NCBI GenBank assembly: GCA_017629925.1
Contig: JAGBWH010000100.1
Coordinates: forward strand, 1 to 5,932
Length of the DNA stretch: 5,932 nt
Reading direction: 5' to 3'
DNA from: Clostridia bacterium
GTDB taxonomy: Bacteria > Bacillota > Clostridia > Oscillospirales > CAG-272
Part shown: positions 1 to 5,324 of the stretch, one piece after another
Numbering within the stretch: the first letter of the stretch is position 1
How the letters are laid out: every line of letters starts with the position of its first letter
Made by a program: the position numbers and the translations under genes
Notes under the pieces: model-generated
Databases searched by the model: none
What the model was told of the DNA's origin: nothing
The model's input: only the letters and a program-made list of their open reading frames with translations

Positions 1-11
1 CACCTCGGGTG

Positions 12-127
12 CATGAATTGCCTTCGGCATAACAGAAAAGAGCAATTCAAATCATGGAGGAGGCGGTGTGCCGACGAGAAATCATGTCGCGAAGCATCAA
101 TTCATGACGGCTGTCCGTCAATTCATT
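12..127. repeat. Cluster of a 9-base tag alternating with small hairpins
   Basis: Five copies of the 9-mer CAATTCATG or a close variant lie here. One is inverted and perfect (12-20, CATGAATTG). The others are at 48-56 (one mismatch), 78-86 (two mismatches), 98-106 (perfect) and 119-127 (last base differs). Short hairpins sit between them: GCC-TTC-GGC at 20-28, CGG-TGTG-CCG inside 57-77, and ACGG-CTGT-CCGT at 107-118. Read as CATGAATTG, most tags are followed on their 3' side by a hairpin, and the first unit points opposite to the other four. No coding region explains this. It resembles a dispersed, non-autonomous palindromic repeat of the kind found between bacterial genes, but membership of a genomic family cannot be shown from one copy. 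Confidence 0.6.
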
Positions 128-143
128 CAAATACCCCGCCCCC

Positions 144-166
144 CTTCACTCTAAAATCTTCACTCT
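144..166 (+). repeat. Short direct repeat of 9 bases, 14-base period
   Basis: CTTCACTCT occurs at 144-152 and again at 158-166, so the unit repeats with a 14-base period. It lies in the pyrimidine-rich leader between the hairpin cluster and the DUF2974 gene. It may be the tail of the upstream repeat or simple low-complexity sequence; no function is evident. Confidence 0.4.
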
Positions 167-169
167 TAA

Positions 170-185
170 GAAAGGATCTCCTCCC
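170..185 (+). promoter_or_regulatory. Ribosome binding site with adjoining CCTCC run
   Basis: AAAGGA at 171-175 and its preceding bases form a plausible Shine-Dalgarno sequence about 10 bases before the ATG at 186. The bases between it and the start (CTCCTCCC, 178-185) resemble the anti-Shine-Dalgarno end of 16S rRNA. They can fold back on the binding site (AGGA with TCCT), which might dampen initiation. The pairing is visible; the regulatory effect is inference. Confidence 0.45.
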
Positions 186-1457
186 ATGCCAACACCCGCA
201 TACACTTCCCCCCCTGCCCCCGTTGATAATATTCTCGCATATCTGAAATGGCGAGGTGATCTCTCCTTTTCCGACGCCCCCTTTTGCGAGGTGGATAACC
301 TGATTTTATCTATGGTGTGCTACCTGAATTTTGAAGAGATCGTCCCCTCCGGATGGGATGATACCATAGAACTCGCCACAGCGGTAAGTGAATTTATGCA
401 CCTGCCCGAAGCCAAGCAATATATTGGTGCTATCATCCCCCCTGATATTGTGAAATTGGCAAAAATGGTGACCTCTTGCAGACGCTTTGCAGGCACCCAA
501 GTGGCAGGATTTATCAACGAAGTTGACGAAGAAAGACATATTCAGTTTTGCGCGCTTACCTATCTTTTACCTGATGAAACACTCTTTATTGCCTTTCGTG
601 GCACAGACGATAATATCGTGGGGTGGAAGGAAGACTTCATGCTCGCCTTTATCACCCCTGTACCTGCTCAAATCCATGCGGTGGAATATTTAGAGCAAGC
701 CGCAGGCGCGTTTCCGGATCATCGTTTTCGCGTGGGCGGACATTCCAAGGGGGGCAATTTGTCCTTTTATGCCGCAGTGCACGTGTCAGCCGACGTGCAA
801 AAAAGGCTCATTCGCGCATTCAGTAACGACGGCCCCGGATTTATGCCTGAATTCTTCACAGAGCCGGGCTATGCCGCCGTTGAAAAACGGCTGATGACCT
901 ACGTGCCTCAATCCTCTATTGTGGGCGCACTACTTCACCAACCCAAGCATTGCAGTATTATTCACAGCACACAAAAAAATATCCTTCAGCACGATCCCTT
1001 TTCTTGGGTGGTGTGCGGCGCACACTTCGTGTATGCCAGAAACCGCTCTGCATTTGGTGCGCGAGCAGATGTGACGCTTGACAGATGGATTATGTCTTTG
1101 TCGCTGGAAGAAAGAAGAATTTTCACCCAAAATCTATTTGGCATCATTACCGCATCGGGGGCAAAAACCCTTTCGGATATCGTCTCCGACAAATTAAGAA
1201 GTGCGCGTGTGATCATTTCGTCTTTTACACGGCTCAGCAAGCAAGACAGGGAGATTATGATCCGCATTGTGCATCTTTTGCTCCAAGCCAGCCGTGAAAG
1301 TGCCAAATACATAGATGAACCCCAATCCCCCGCTTTGCCTGCGGCTTCCCAAAAAGGCAAAAAAGAGGATAAAAAAGCCAAAGACAAAAAAGCAAAAGAG
1401 ATAAAACCAAAACAAAAAAAGAAGCCTTCGCCCAAAGCGAAAGCTCCTAAAAAATAA
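186..1457 (+). CDS. DUF2974 (Mbeg1-like) alpha/beta-hydrolase with lysine-rich tail
   Basis: This 423-residue protein looks like a DUF2974 family member, a lipase-like alpha/beta-hydrolase group common in Bacillota whose substrates are mostly unknown. It has the lipase-type FRGTD block at 138-142, then a nucleophile elbow GHSKG at 185-189 with Ser187 as the likely nucleophile. NDGPGF at 214-219 (Asp215) and QHDPFSW at 268-274 (His269) are the likely remaining triad positions, by family pattern. No signal peptide or membrane segment is apparent, so it is probably cytoplasmic. From about residue 389 to the end the protein is a Lys/Ala/Pro-rich, presumably disordered tail that could bind nucleic acid or acidic surfaces. 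The ATG at 186 is chosen because AAAGGA lies about 10 bases upstream and the family-like N-terminus (VDNILAYLKWRGDLSF) follows shortly. The stop abuts the stop of the convergent rlmA gene with no spacer. Confidence 0.88.
   Translation: MPTPAYTSPPAPVDNILAYLKWRGDLSFSDAPFCEVDNLILSMVCYLNFEEIVPSGWDDTIELATAVSEFMHLPEAKQYIGAIIPPDIVKLAKMVTSCRRFAGTQVAGFINEVDEERHIQFCALTYLLPDETLFIAFRGTDDNIVGWKEDFMLAFITPVPAQIHAVEYLEQAAGAFPDHRFRVGGHSKGGNLSFYAAVHVSADVQKRLIRAFSNDGPGFMPEFFTEPGYAAVEKRLMTYVPQSSIVGALLHQPKHCSIIHSTQKNILQHDPFSWVVCGAHFVYARNRSAFGARADVTLDRWIMSLSLEERRIFTQNLFGIITASGAKTLSDIVSDKLRSARVIISSFTRLSKQDREIMIRIVHLLLQASRESAKYIDEPQSPALPAASQKGKKEDKKAKDKKAKEIKPKQKKKPSPKAKAPKK
1414..1444 (-). terminator. Intrinsic terminator of rlmA, inside the DUF2974 coding tail
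   Basis: Read on the minus strand, GCTTTCGC (1444-1437) pairs with GCGAAGGC (1431-1424) around a 5-base loop, giving 8 pairs with one G-U. A TTCTTTTTTTG tract (1423-1413) follows. It begins 13 bases past the rlmA stop codon. The T tract is the complement of lysine codons in the tail of the convergent gene. On the plus strand no T run follows the stem, so it should work in one direction only. Confidence 0.75.
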
Positions 1458-2281
1458 TCAAAAAGCCAATTGATAGAGCAGTACCTTAAAAGATATTTCT
1501 GTCTCAAGATGGTCCAGCGCAAGTAAGCGTTGTCTGCCTCTTTCGCCTGTGCGGTAAGCATACGGTGTCATGACAAACAAACTTTGGATGTCCTCTTTTT
1601 TGGTTAAGGTAATGCGAGACTGCACCATCTGCTCTTCAATCAAAGCAAACCCGTCAAGGTGAGTGTCAGATACAGGATTGGGGTAAGGGGTATCGTACAG
1701 GACTTCTTTTAATCCCCACAAATGAGTGGTGTGAGGCACAGCCAAAAGCAGATGCCCTCCCCGTTTGAGAATGCGTTGGTAGACATCGGGTACAAGTGGC
1801 GCAAACACATTGAGTACCGCATCGCAACTATGGTCTAAGACGGGCATATGATACACACTCCCCACCGCCAATCTCATAGATGGCACTTGACGTTTGGCGG
1901 CATATTTGAGGGCATCCTTGGAGATATCCACACCAAAGCAAAACACGGGGTTGTCTGCATCGCTTAGCGCTTGGCAAATCCCCTCTGCATACCAGCCCTC
2001 TCCGCACCCCGCATCAAGCCATACCCCACCTTGAGGCAAAACCTGCTTCATCATCTGAGACAGGGTATCTCGAAGCGGTAAATACCAGCCCCCACTCAAA
2101 AGTGACGGCGAGCTGAAATCATCTCTTTATTATCTCCCACGGCATGGCTTTCTTTCGGTTGAAGCAAATTCACATAGCCTGATGCCGCTTTATCAAAACT
2201 GTGTCCAAGTGGGCAGGTATAGGTGGCGGGATGCTCCGCAAGTCCCTGTCTGCATTTTGGACAAGCAAAAATACTCGTCAT
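1458..2281 (-). pseudogene. rlmA: 23S rRNA (guanine-N1)-methyltransferase RlmA, frameshifted
   Basis: RlmA-type enzymes use S-adenosylmethionine to methylate N1 of a guanine in helix 35 of 23S rRNA (G745 in E. coli, G748 in Gram-positive relatives). The first part (2281 to 2096, 61 codons) carries the zinc site C7-x2-C10-x12-C23-x3-H27 and ends ...EMISARRHF at a TGA. The second part (2099 to 1458) resumes in another frame as LSGGWYLPLRD and contains the SAM-binding motif LDAGCGEGWY. E. coli RlmA reads ARRAFLDAGHYQPLRD over the junction, so adding one T to the TTTT run at 2101-2098 restores the family alignment without a gap. The rejoined protein would be about 274 residues, close to E. coli RlmA (269). 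The ATG at 2281 has AAAGG 9 bases upstream and a promoter about 30 bases upstream. The break may be a sequencing error, a real mutation, or less likely programmed frameshifting. The second part alone lacks the zinc domain. Confidence 0.85.
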
Positions 2282-2312
2282 GAATGTGTACCTTTCTTTG
2301 GTCTTATTGCTT

Positions 2313-2341
2313 ATTATACTGTAAGATAAGGCAAAAAGCAA
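2313..2341 (-). promoter_or_regulatory. Sigma-A-type promoter for rlmA
   Basis: On the minus strand, TTGCTT (2341-2336) and a perfect TATAAT (2318-2313) are separated by 17 bases. Transcription would start near 2306, leaving a leader of about 25 bases with the AAAGG ribosome binding site. The oppositely oriented ruvX promoter must lie in the same 99-base gap. TATACT at 2315-2320 on the plus strand overlaps this -10 box, but no clear -35 accompanies it. Confidence 0.6.
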
Positions 2342-2380
2342 GTGCTTTTCAGGGCGAAATAAAGGAAGGTATAACCATAA

Positions 2381-2815
2381 ATGGAAACCAAAGGTCGCGT
2401 CCTTGGTGTAGATTACGGGGACACACGAACAGGCACAGCGCTCTCTGACCCCAGCCGCTTTTTGTCCTCTGCACTCGTGTGCATTAAAGGTGGCATGAGG
2501 GGTGTGGCAAAAGAAATTGCCATCCTCGTCAAACAGCATGACGTTACACTCATCGTGGTGGGACTCCCCAAAAACATGGACGGTAGCGAAGGATTTCGCG
2601 CCGAGCGTGTACGGGCTTTTTGTGACCTTTTGCATGAGGAGACGCCTGTGGAGATTACCCTCTACGACGAAAGACTCTCCACCGTCGAGGCGCATCGCAT
2701 GATGACCATGACAGAAACCTATGGCAAAAAAAGAAAAGAAAATATAGACAACCTATCTGCACAAATCATTTTGCAAGACTGGTTAGATCGAGAAAGAAAA
2801 AGACATGGCAACTGA
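2381..2815 (+). CDS. ruvX: RuvX/YqgF-family pre-16S rRNA nuclease (Holliday junction resolvase-like)
   Basis: This 144-residue protein is full length for the YqgF/RuvX family, RNase H-fold nucleases. In E. coli YqgF takes part in processing of the 5' end of 16S rRNA, and the family was first proposed as Holliday junction resolvases. The hallmark blocks are all present: GVDYGDTRTGTALSDP near the N-terminus with the first catalytic Asp, the IVVGLPKNMDGSEG strand-loop at about 60-73, YDERLST at about 96-102 with the second acidic site, and the C-terminal NIDNLSAQIILQDWL helix region with the third Asp. AAAGGAAGG at 2361-2369 is a strong ribosome binding site 11 bases before the ATG. The last 11 bases overlap the htrA-like gene, suggesting co-transcription and coupled translation. 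It diverges from rlmA, another rRNA-maturation gene. Confidence 0.93.
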   Translation: METKGRVLGVDYGDTRTGTALSDPSRFLSSALVCIKGGMRGVAKEIAILVKQHDVTLIVVGLPKNMDGSEGFRAERVRAFCDLLHEETPVEITLYDERLSTVEAHRMMTMTETYGKKRKENIDNLSAQIILQDWLDRERKRHGN

Positions 2816-4028
2816 AAATAAACACGAGGACTTCTTCACAGAAAACGAGCCAAATCCAAGCGAGACGGCGGAGGTTTTAACAGAAGTCGCATCCCCCTCT
2901 CCAAAAAAGAAATCCCTAAAAAAAGCCAAGTCCACTTATCTCGCCTTTGTTTTGGCGTTGTGTCTCTTTTGCTCGGTGCTTGGAGGGGCTGTGGGGGTGC
3001 TGATTGGTGTCAAAATCAGCGATGCCTCCCTCTCTTTTGAAGGTATTGCCCGCAGACTCTCTGCCAACAGTGGCGTATCCCTTCCCTCAGGGCGTATTGC
3101 AGACGTGGCGGCGGCTGTGCAAAATACCATTGTCACCGTTTATGCGCAATACGAGCAAGGCACGATTGCCAGCGTATCAAGCGGTGTGGTGATGTATCGC
3201 GAAGGAAAACATAGTTATATCGTCACCTGTGCCCACGGCGTTGTCGGTTATCGGCACATCGCCATTCGCACCTATGAGGGGCAAGACATTTCAGCCGAAC
3301 TCGTGGCAAGCGATACGAAAAGCGATATTGCGTTGCTTTCTGTGGAAAACAACACCTTGCCCGTTGCCAATCCCACCACCACAAAACCCGTGATGGGAGA
3401 AAGTGTTCTCGCTTTGGGCAACCCCGTGGGGAATATTGGCATTTGCGCATCCTTTGGCATTGTGAGCCGCGAGCAAGTGACAATGGAGGTAGGTGGCACA
3501 CCACAAGAACTCATCAAAGTGGACATGGCAGTAAACCCCGGCAATTCCGGTGGCGGTGTCTTTAATATGGAAGGCGAACTGATTGGGATTGTGAGCGCCA
3601 AAATTTCAGAGGCAGATGGCACTAAAGTGGAAGGTGTGGCATTTGCCATTCCCTTCTCTGTGGTATATGATATTACGGGAAAACTCCGAGAAAACGGTCA
3701 TGTAGTGGGGCGTCCCTGTTTGGGTATCGACCTCTCACTTCCCGTTGCATCCTCGTCTCGCTTGATCGTCTCCGACAGTTTTGCGGACCACAAAGAGGGC
3801 GAGTTGATGGCAGGGGATATGATCATTAACATCAAAACCGAAAGCACCTCAAAGGATTTCACCTCCGAACTCACCTATGCGCAAGCCTTGGCAAAGTTAC
3901 ATCAAGTGATTTCGGGTTGCGAGGAAGGGGATGTGGTGATGCTGACCGTAGAGCGCGATGGGGCAGTCAAACGCATCAAGCTTGTCGTTCATCTCACCGA
4001 TGCCAACACCCCCAAAATTGATGTGTGA
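2805..4028 (+). CDS. htrA: Membrane-anchored HtrA/DegP-like serine protease with PDZ domain
   Basis: This 407-residue protein matches the S1C (HtrA) family of envelope quality-control proteases. It starts with an acidic then lysine-rich cytoplasmic segment (1-43) and has one transmembrane helix at about 44-69. A trypsin-like domain follows, with His144 (CAHGVV), Asp174 (SDIALL) and Ser248 (NPGNSGG), so the catalytic triad is intact. The segment GRPCLGIDL at about 302-310 opens a C-terminal PDZ domain running to about 395 (EGELMAGDMIINI, then a VVMLTVERDG strand). Topology predicts the protease faces outside the membrane. The ATG lies inside the end of ruvX and has only a weak GAGAAAG ribosome binding site at 2790-2796, fitting translational coupling. 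The histidine block is slightly divergent (CAHGVV, where TxAHVV is usual). Physiological substrates cannot be inferred. Confidence 0.92.
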   Translation: MATENKHEDFFTENEPNPSETAEVLTEVASPSPKKKSLKKAKSTYLAFVLALCLFCSVLGGAVGVLIGVKISDASLSFEGIARRLSANSGVSLPSGRIADVAAAVQNTIVTVYAQYEQGTIASVSSGVVMYREGKHSYIVTCAHGVVGYRHIAIRTYEGQDISAELVASDTKSDIALLSVENNTLPVANPTTTKPVMGESVLALGNPVGNIGICASFGIVSREQVTMEVGGTPQELIKVDMAVNPGNSGGGVFNMEGELIGIVSAKISEADGTKVEGVAFAIPFSVVYDITGKLRENGHVVGRPCLGIDLSLPVASSSRLIVSDSFADHKEGELMAGDMIINIKTESTSKDFTSELTYAQALAKLHQVISGCEEGDVVMLTVERDGAVKRIKLVVHLTDANTPKIDV

Positions 4029-4066
4029 TAAAGAGGCAAAAAACGCCCCGTAGACCACATTTTTAT

Positions 4067-4110
4067 AAAAAAAGAAAAAGAGAGAACAAGGACAGGTTCT
4101 CATAAGGATG
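4067..4110 (-). terminator. Terminator-like hairpin, left member of an inverted pair
   Basis: On the minus strand the order is CATCCTTATG (4110-4101), GAGAAC (4101-4096), an 8-base loop, GTTCTC (4087-4082), then a T-rich tract TCTTTTTCTTTTTTT down to 4067. It lies downstream of the GNAT gene and would end transcription leaving the module leftward. Both CATCCTTATG and GTTCTCTCTTTTT recur in opposite orientation at 5274-5315. Confidence 0.65.
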
Positions 4111-4114
4111 ATAA

Positions 4115-4160
4115 AAGCAGATAATCGCTCACAACAGCTGATTATCTGCTTCTTATTTAT
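4115..4160 (+). terminator. Terminator of the htrA-like gene
   Basis: AAGCAGATAATC (4115-4126) pairs perfectly with GATTATCTGCTT (4140-4151), a 12-base stem. GCT and AGC in the loop can pair further around a bulged T. A T-rich stretch, TTCTTATTTAT, ends the element and overlaps the GNAT stop codon. It separates the two convergent genes. In the reverse direction the T tract is short (CTTTTAT), so minus-strand termination probably relies on the next hairpin. Confidence 0.65.
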
Positions 4161-4603
4161 ATTAAACATTTCAAATAAATGGATACTTGGTTTCCTTTAG
4201 CATTTGTAAAAACAAGTCCACTTGTTTCAAAGCCAAGAGAGCAATGCAACGCTATACTTGCGGCATTATTGGTTCGGATCTGTTGCGAAACTATTTTGAA
4301 CCCTTTTTCTTTTGCCATTTGACAAGCACATATCATTGCTTCTTTGGCAAAGCCTTTTCTTCGGTACTCGCAAAATACCTCTGGTCCAATTGATACGACT
4401 TCTGATGAATGTTGATATAACGAAATGGTGCCAACAATTTTTTCGTCAGATACAATTGCATACATCTCAAAATACTTGCCGTTGAATTGTTTTTTGTCCC
4501 AATCACAAATAAGAGCTTCTACCTGCTCTTTGGATAAATTCGAAAACCCACGTTCTTGCAATCCCGAAGCATCTTCTTTTTTAAAATTTCTCAAAAGTAT
4601 CAT
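4157..4603 (-). CDS. GNAT-family N-acetyltransferase
   Basis: This 148-residue protein has the usual length and order of a GNAT domain, which transfers an acetyl group from acetyl-CoA to an amine. The N-terminal MILLRNFKKEDA is the typical first strand and helix. The central strand and acetyl-CoA loop run from about 70 to 90, with the pyrophosphate-binding signature EYRRKGFAKEA (79-89). The segment TNNAASIALHCSLGFE (111-126) is the typical motif B region. The acceptor cannot be told from sequence. AAGAGG lies 7 bases before the ATG. The gene follows the RAYT gene after 84 bases in the same orientation and may be read from its promoter. It is visibly AT-richer than the flanking htrA and aldolase genes, suggesting separate acquisition. 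Confidence 0.87.
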   Translation of the reverse strand: MILLRNFKKEDASGLQERGFSNLSKEQVEALICDWDKKQFNGKYFEMYAIVSDEKIVGTISLYQHSSEVVSIGPEVFCEYRRKGFAKEAMICACQMAKEKGFKIVSQQIRTNNAASIALHCSLGFETSGLVFTNAKGNQVSIYLKCLI

Positions 4604-4687
4604 TACGTTTCCTCTTGATTTATCGCCAGTTTCGCCTTTGTATTACAGCGTTGCAAGCAACACCGGCATCAGGCAAAGCCCATACCC

Positions 4688-5206
4688 CTATTCTTCAGTG
4701 TAAAAGCAATCATATTGCCATTTGATAGGATTCTCGTAGATATATTTTGCAATTTTTTCGTAATCATTTTTGTCGCGTATTATATGATCATGAAAAGATC
4801 TTTGCCAGATTGCCGTACCAGCCTTTTTTGATACGTAGCGCTTCATCTGTCCAACGACCGTTAAAATACTCGTAGGGGAGGATATCATCCTCCCGCTATC
4901 ATACGGAATAAATAATATCATGTGAATGTGATTTGGCATAATGACATATTGTAACAATTCAATATGCTGGTAATATTTCGGAATTGCTTTGATAGCTTCT
5001 TCTGCGATTTTGCCATGCGGTGATAATTGTACGTTTTCGGGCGGGAGGATAATATCCTCCCCTACAAAATCGGGTTGTTCTTTATCCCAAAAAATATTTT
5101 TCCTATCTTTCGTACAAATCGTTATAAAATATGCGCCGTTTGCGCTATAATCGTAGTCTTTCAAACGGTTTCGTTTTCGCACCGGTAGCTTATTACCATT
5201 ATCCAT
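4688..5206 (-). CDS. REP-associated tyrosine transposase (RAYT, Y1/HUH family)
   Basis: RAYTs are single-domain relatives of the IS200/IS605 transposase that cut and join single-stranded DNA at REP hairpins. From the ATG at 5206 the protein has 172 residues. It shows the family opening RNRLKDYDYSANGAYFITIC, the metal-binding HUH motif at His93-Ile-His95 (MPNHIHMIL), and the C-terminal YEKIAKYIYENP block (149-160) that should hold the nucleophilic tyrosine (Tyr149 or Tyr155). The frame is open up to an ATG at 5251, but that lies at or before the -35 box. The start at 5206 has GGTGAT just upstream and gives the family's usual N-terminus; 5212 is an alternative. Residues 48-56 (VGEDIILPP) and 104-113 (SGRMISSPTS) are encoded by two inverted REP-like elements. 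No transposon ends typical of IS200 are obvious, as expected for RAYTs, which are usually immobile single-copy genes. Confidence 0.88.
   Translation of the reverse strand: MDNGNKLPVRKRNRLKDYDYSANGAYFITICTKDRKNIFWDKEQPDFVGEDIILPPENVQLSPHGKIAEEAIKAIPKYYQHIELLQYVIMPNHIHMILFIPYDSGRMISSPTSILTVVGQMKRYVSKKAGTAIWQRSFHDHIIRDKNDYEKIAKYIYENPIKWQYDCFYTEE
4872..4896 (+). repeat. REP-like element, copy A, within the RAYT gene
   Basis: The 25 bases consist of GTAG (4872-4875), GGGAGGAT (4876-4883), a 3-base loop ATC, ATCCTCCC (4887-4894) and GC. The result is a perfect 8-base stem. A GTAG tetranucleotide at the foot of a hairpin is the hallmark of REP sequences recognised by RAYTs. This copy is antisense to the gene and encodes GRMISSPT. 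Confidence 0.75.
5041..5065 (-). repeat. REP-like element, copy B, within the RAYT gene
   Basis: On the minus strand this reads GTAG (5065-5062), GGGAGGAT (5061-5054), loop ATT, ATCCTCCC (5050-5043) and GC. It matches copy A at 24 of 25 bases, differing only in the loop, and lies in opposite orientation about 145 bases away. Homology stops sharply at both edges. It is sense to the gene and encodes VGEDIILPP. Confidence 0.75.
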
Positions 5207-5222
5207 TTTCATCACCCACCCC

Positions 5223-5251
5223 ATTATATCACAAATCGGCAGAGGAAACAA
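5223..5251 (-). promoter_or_regulatory. Sigma-A-type promoter for the RAYT gene
   Basis: On the minus strand TTGTTT (5251-5246) and a perfect TATAAT (5228-5223) are 17 bases apart. Transcription would begin near 5216, about 10 bases before the ATG at 5206, which argues against the upstream ATG codons at 5251 and 5224. The -35 box lies in the loop of the palindrome at 5231-5270. Confidence 0.6.
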
Positions 5252-5270
5252 GTTCTCTGCCGAAATTTGT
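5231..5270. repeat. Imperfect palindrome spanning the RAYT promoter
   Basis: ACAAAT-CGGCAGAG (5231-5244) is complementary to CTCTGCCG-AA-ATTTGT (5255-5270), giving 8 plus 6 pairs with a 2-base bulge and a 10-base loop. The -35 box is in the loop and the left arm fills the spacer. It could be an operator, a binding site for the RAYT protein, or a weak terminator (neither side has a good T run). Confidence 0.55.
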
Positions 5271-5273
5271 AAA

Positions 5274-5315
5274 CATCCTTATGAAAAGGAGAACAGTTTG
5301 TTCTCTCTTTTTTTT
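5274..5315 (+). terminator. Terminator-like hairpin, right member of the inverted pair
   Basis: CATCCTTATG (5274-5283) precedes GAGAACA (5289-5295), loop GTT, TGTTCTC (5299-5305), then TC and eight Ts (5308-5315). It is a strong plus-strand intrinsic terminator, yet no plus-strand gene ends here. On the minus strand the same stem is followed only by CTTTTCAT, so it might also weakly terminate the aldolase gene that stops at 5325. It is the inverted relative of the hairpin at 4067-4110. Confidence 0.65.
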
Positions 5316-5324
5316 GCAAATCGC

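Noticed and set aside
12..127. CRISPR array
   Set aside because: Repeats are only 9 bases, vary in orientation and spacing, and the intervening sequences are palindromic rather than unique spacers.
13..246. Open frame of 77 codons at the left edge (+)
   Set aside because: It runs through the tag-plus-hairpin array and overlaps the DUF2974 start in another frame. The peptide has no recognisable domain and the first ATG lies inside a repeat tag.
986..1561. Open frame of 191 codons antisense to the DUF2974 tail (-)
   Set aside because: The Phe/Leu-rich peptide is the complement of lysine codons, and it covers the rlmA terminator. It is an artefact of the A-rich coding tail.
2293..2327. ruvX promoter on the plus strand
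   Set aside because: TATACT (2315-2320) and TAAGAT (2322-2327) are possible -10 boxes, but no convincing -35 hexamer sits at the right distance, so it was not listed as a feature.
2282..2695. Upstream extension of the rlmA zinc-domain frame to 2695 (-)
   Set aside because: The extension is antisense to ruvX and crosses the rlmA promoter. The ATG at 2281 has a ribosome binding site and matches the family N-terminus.
3897..4169. Open frame of 90 codons antisense to the end of the htrA-like gene (-)
   Set aside because: It runs through both terminator hairpins and has low-complexity Phe runs derived from A-rich DNA. No domain is recognisable.
4604..4687. Possible hairpin between the RAYT and GNAT genes
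   Set aside because: Only GTTG/CAAC and CTTTG/CAAAG pairings of 4-5 bases exist, with no T tract. This is too weak to call a terminator or attenuator.
5207..5251. Longer RAYT start at the ATG at 5251
   Set aside because: It lies on the -35 box of the likely promoter, and the added 15 residues do not fit the family N-terminus.
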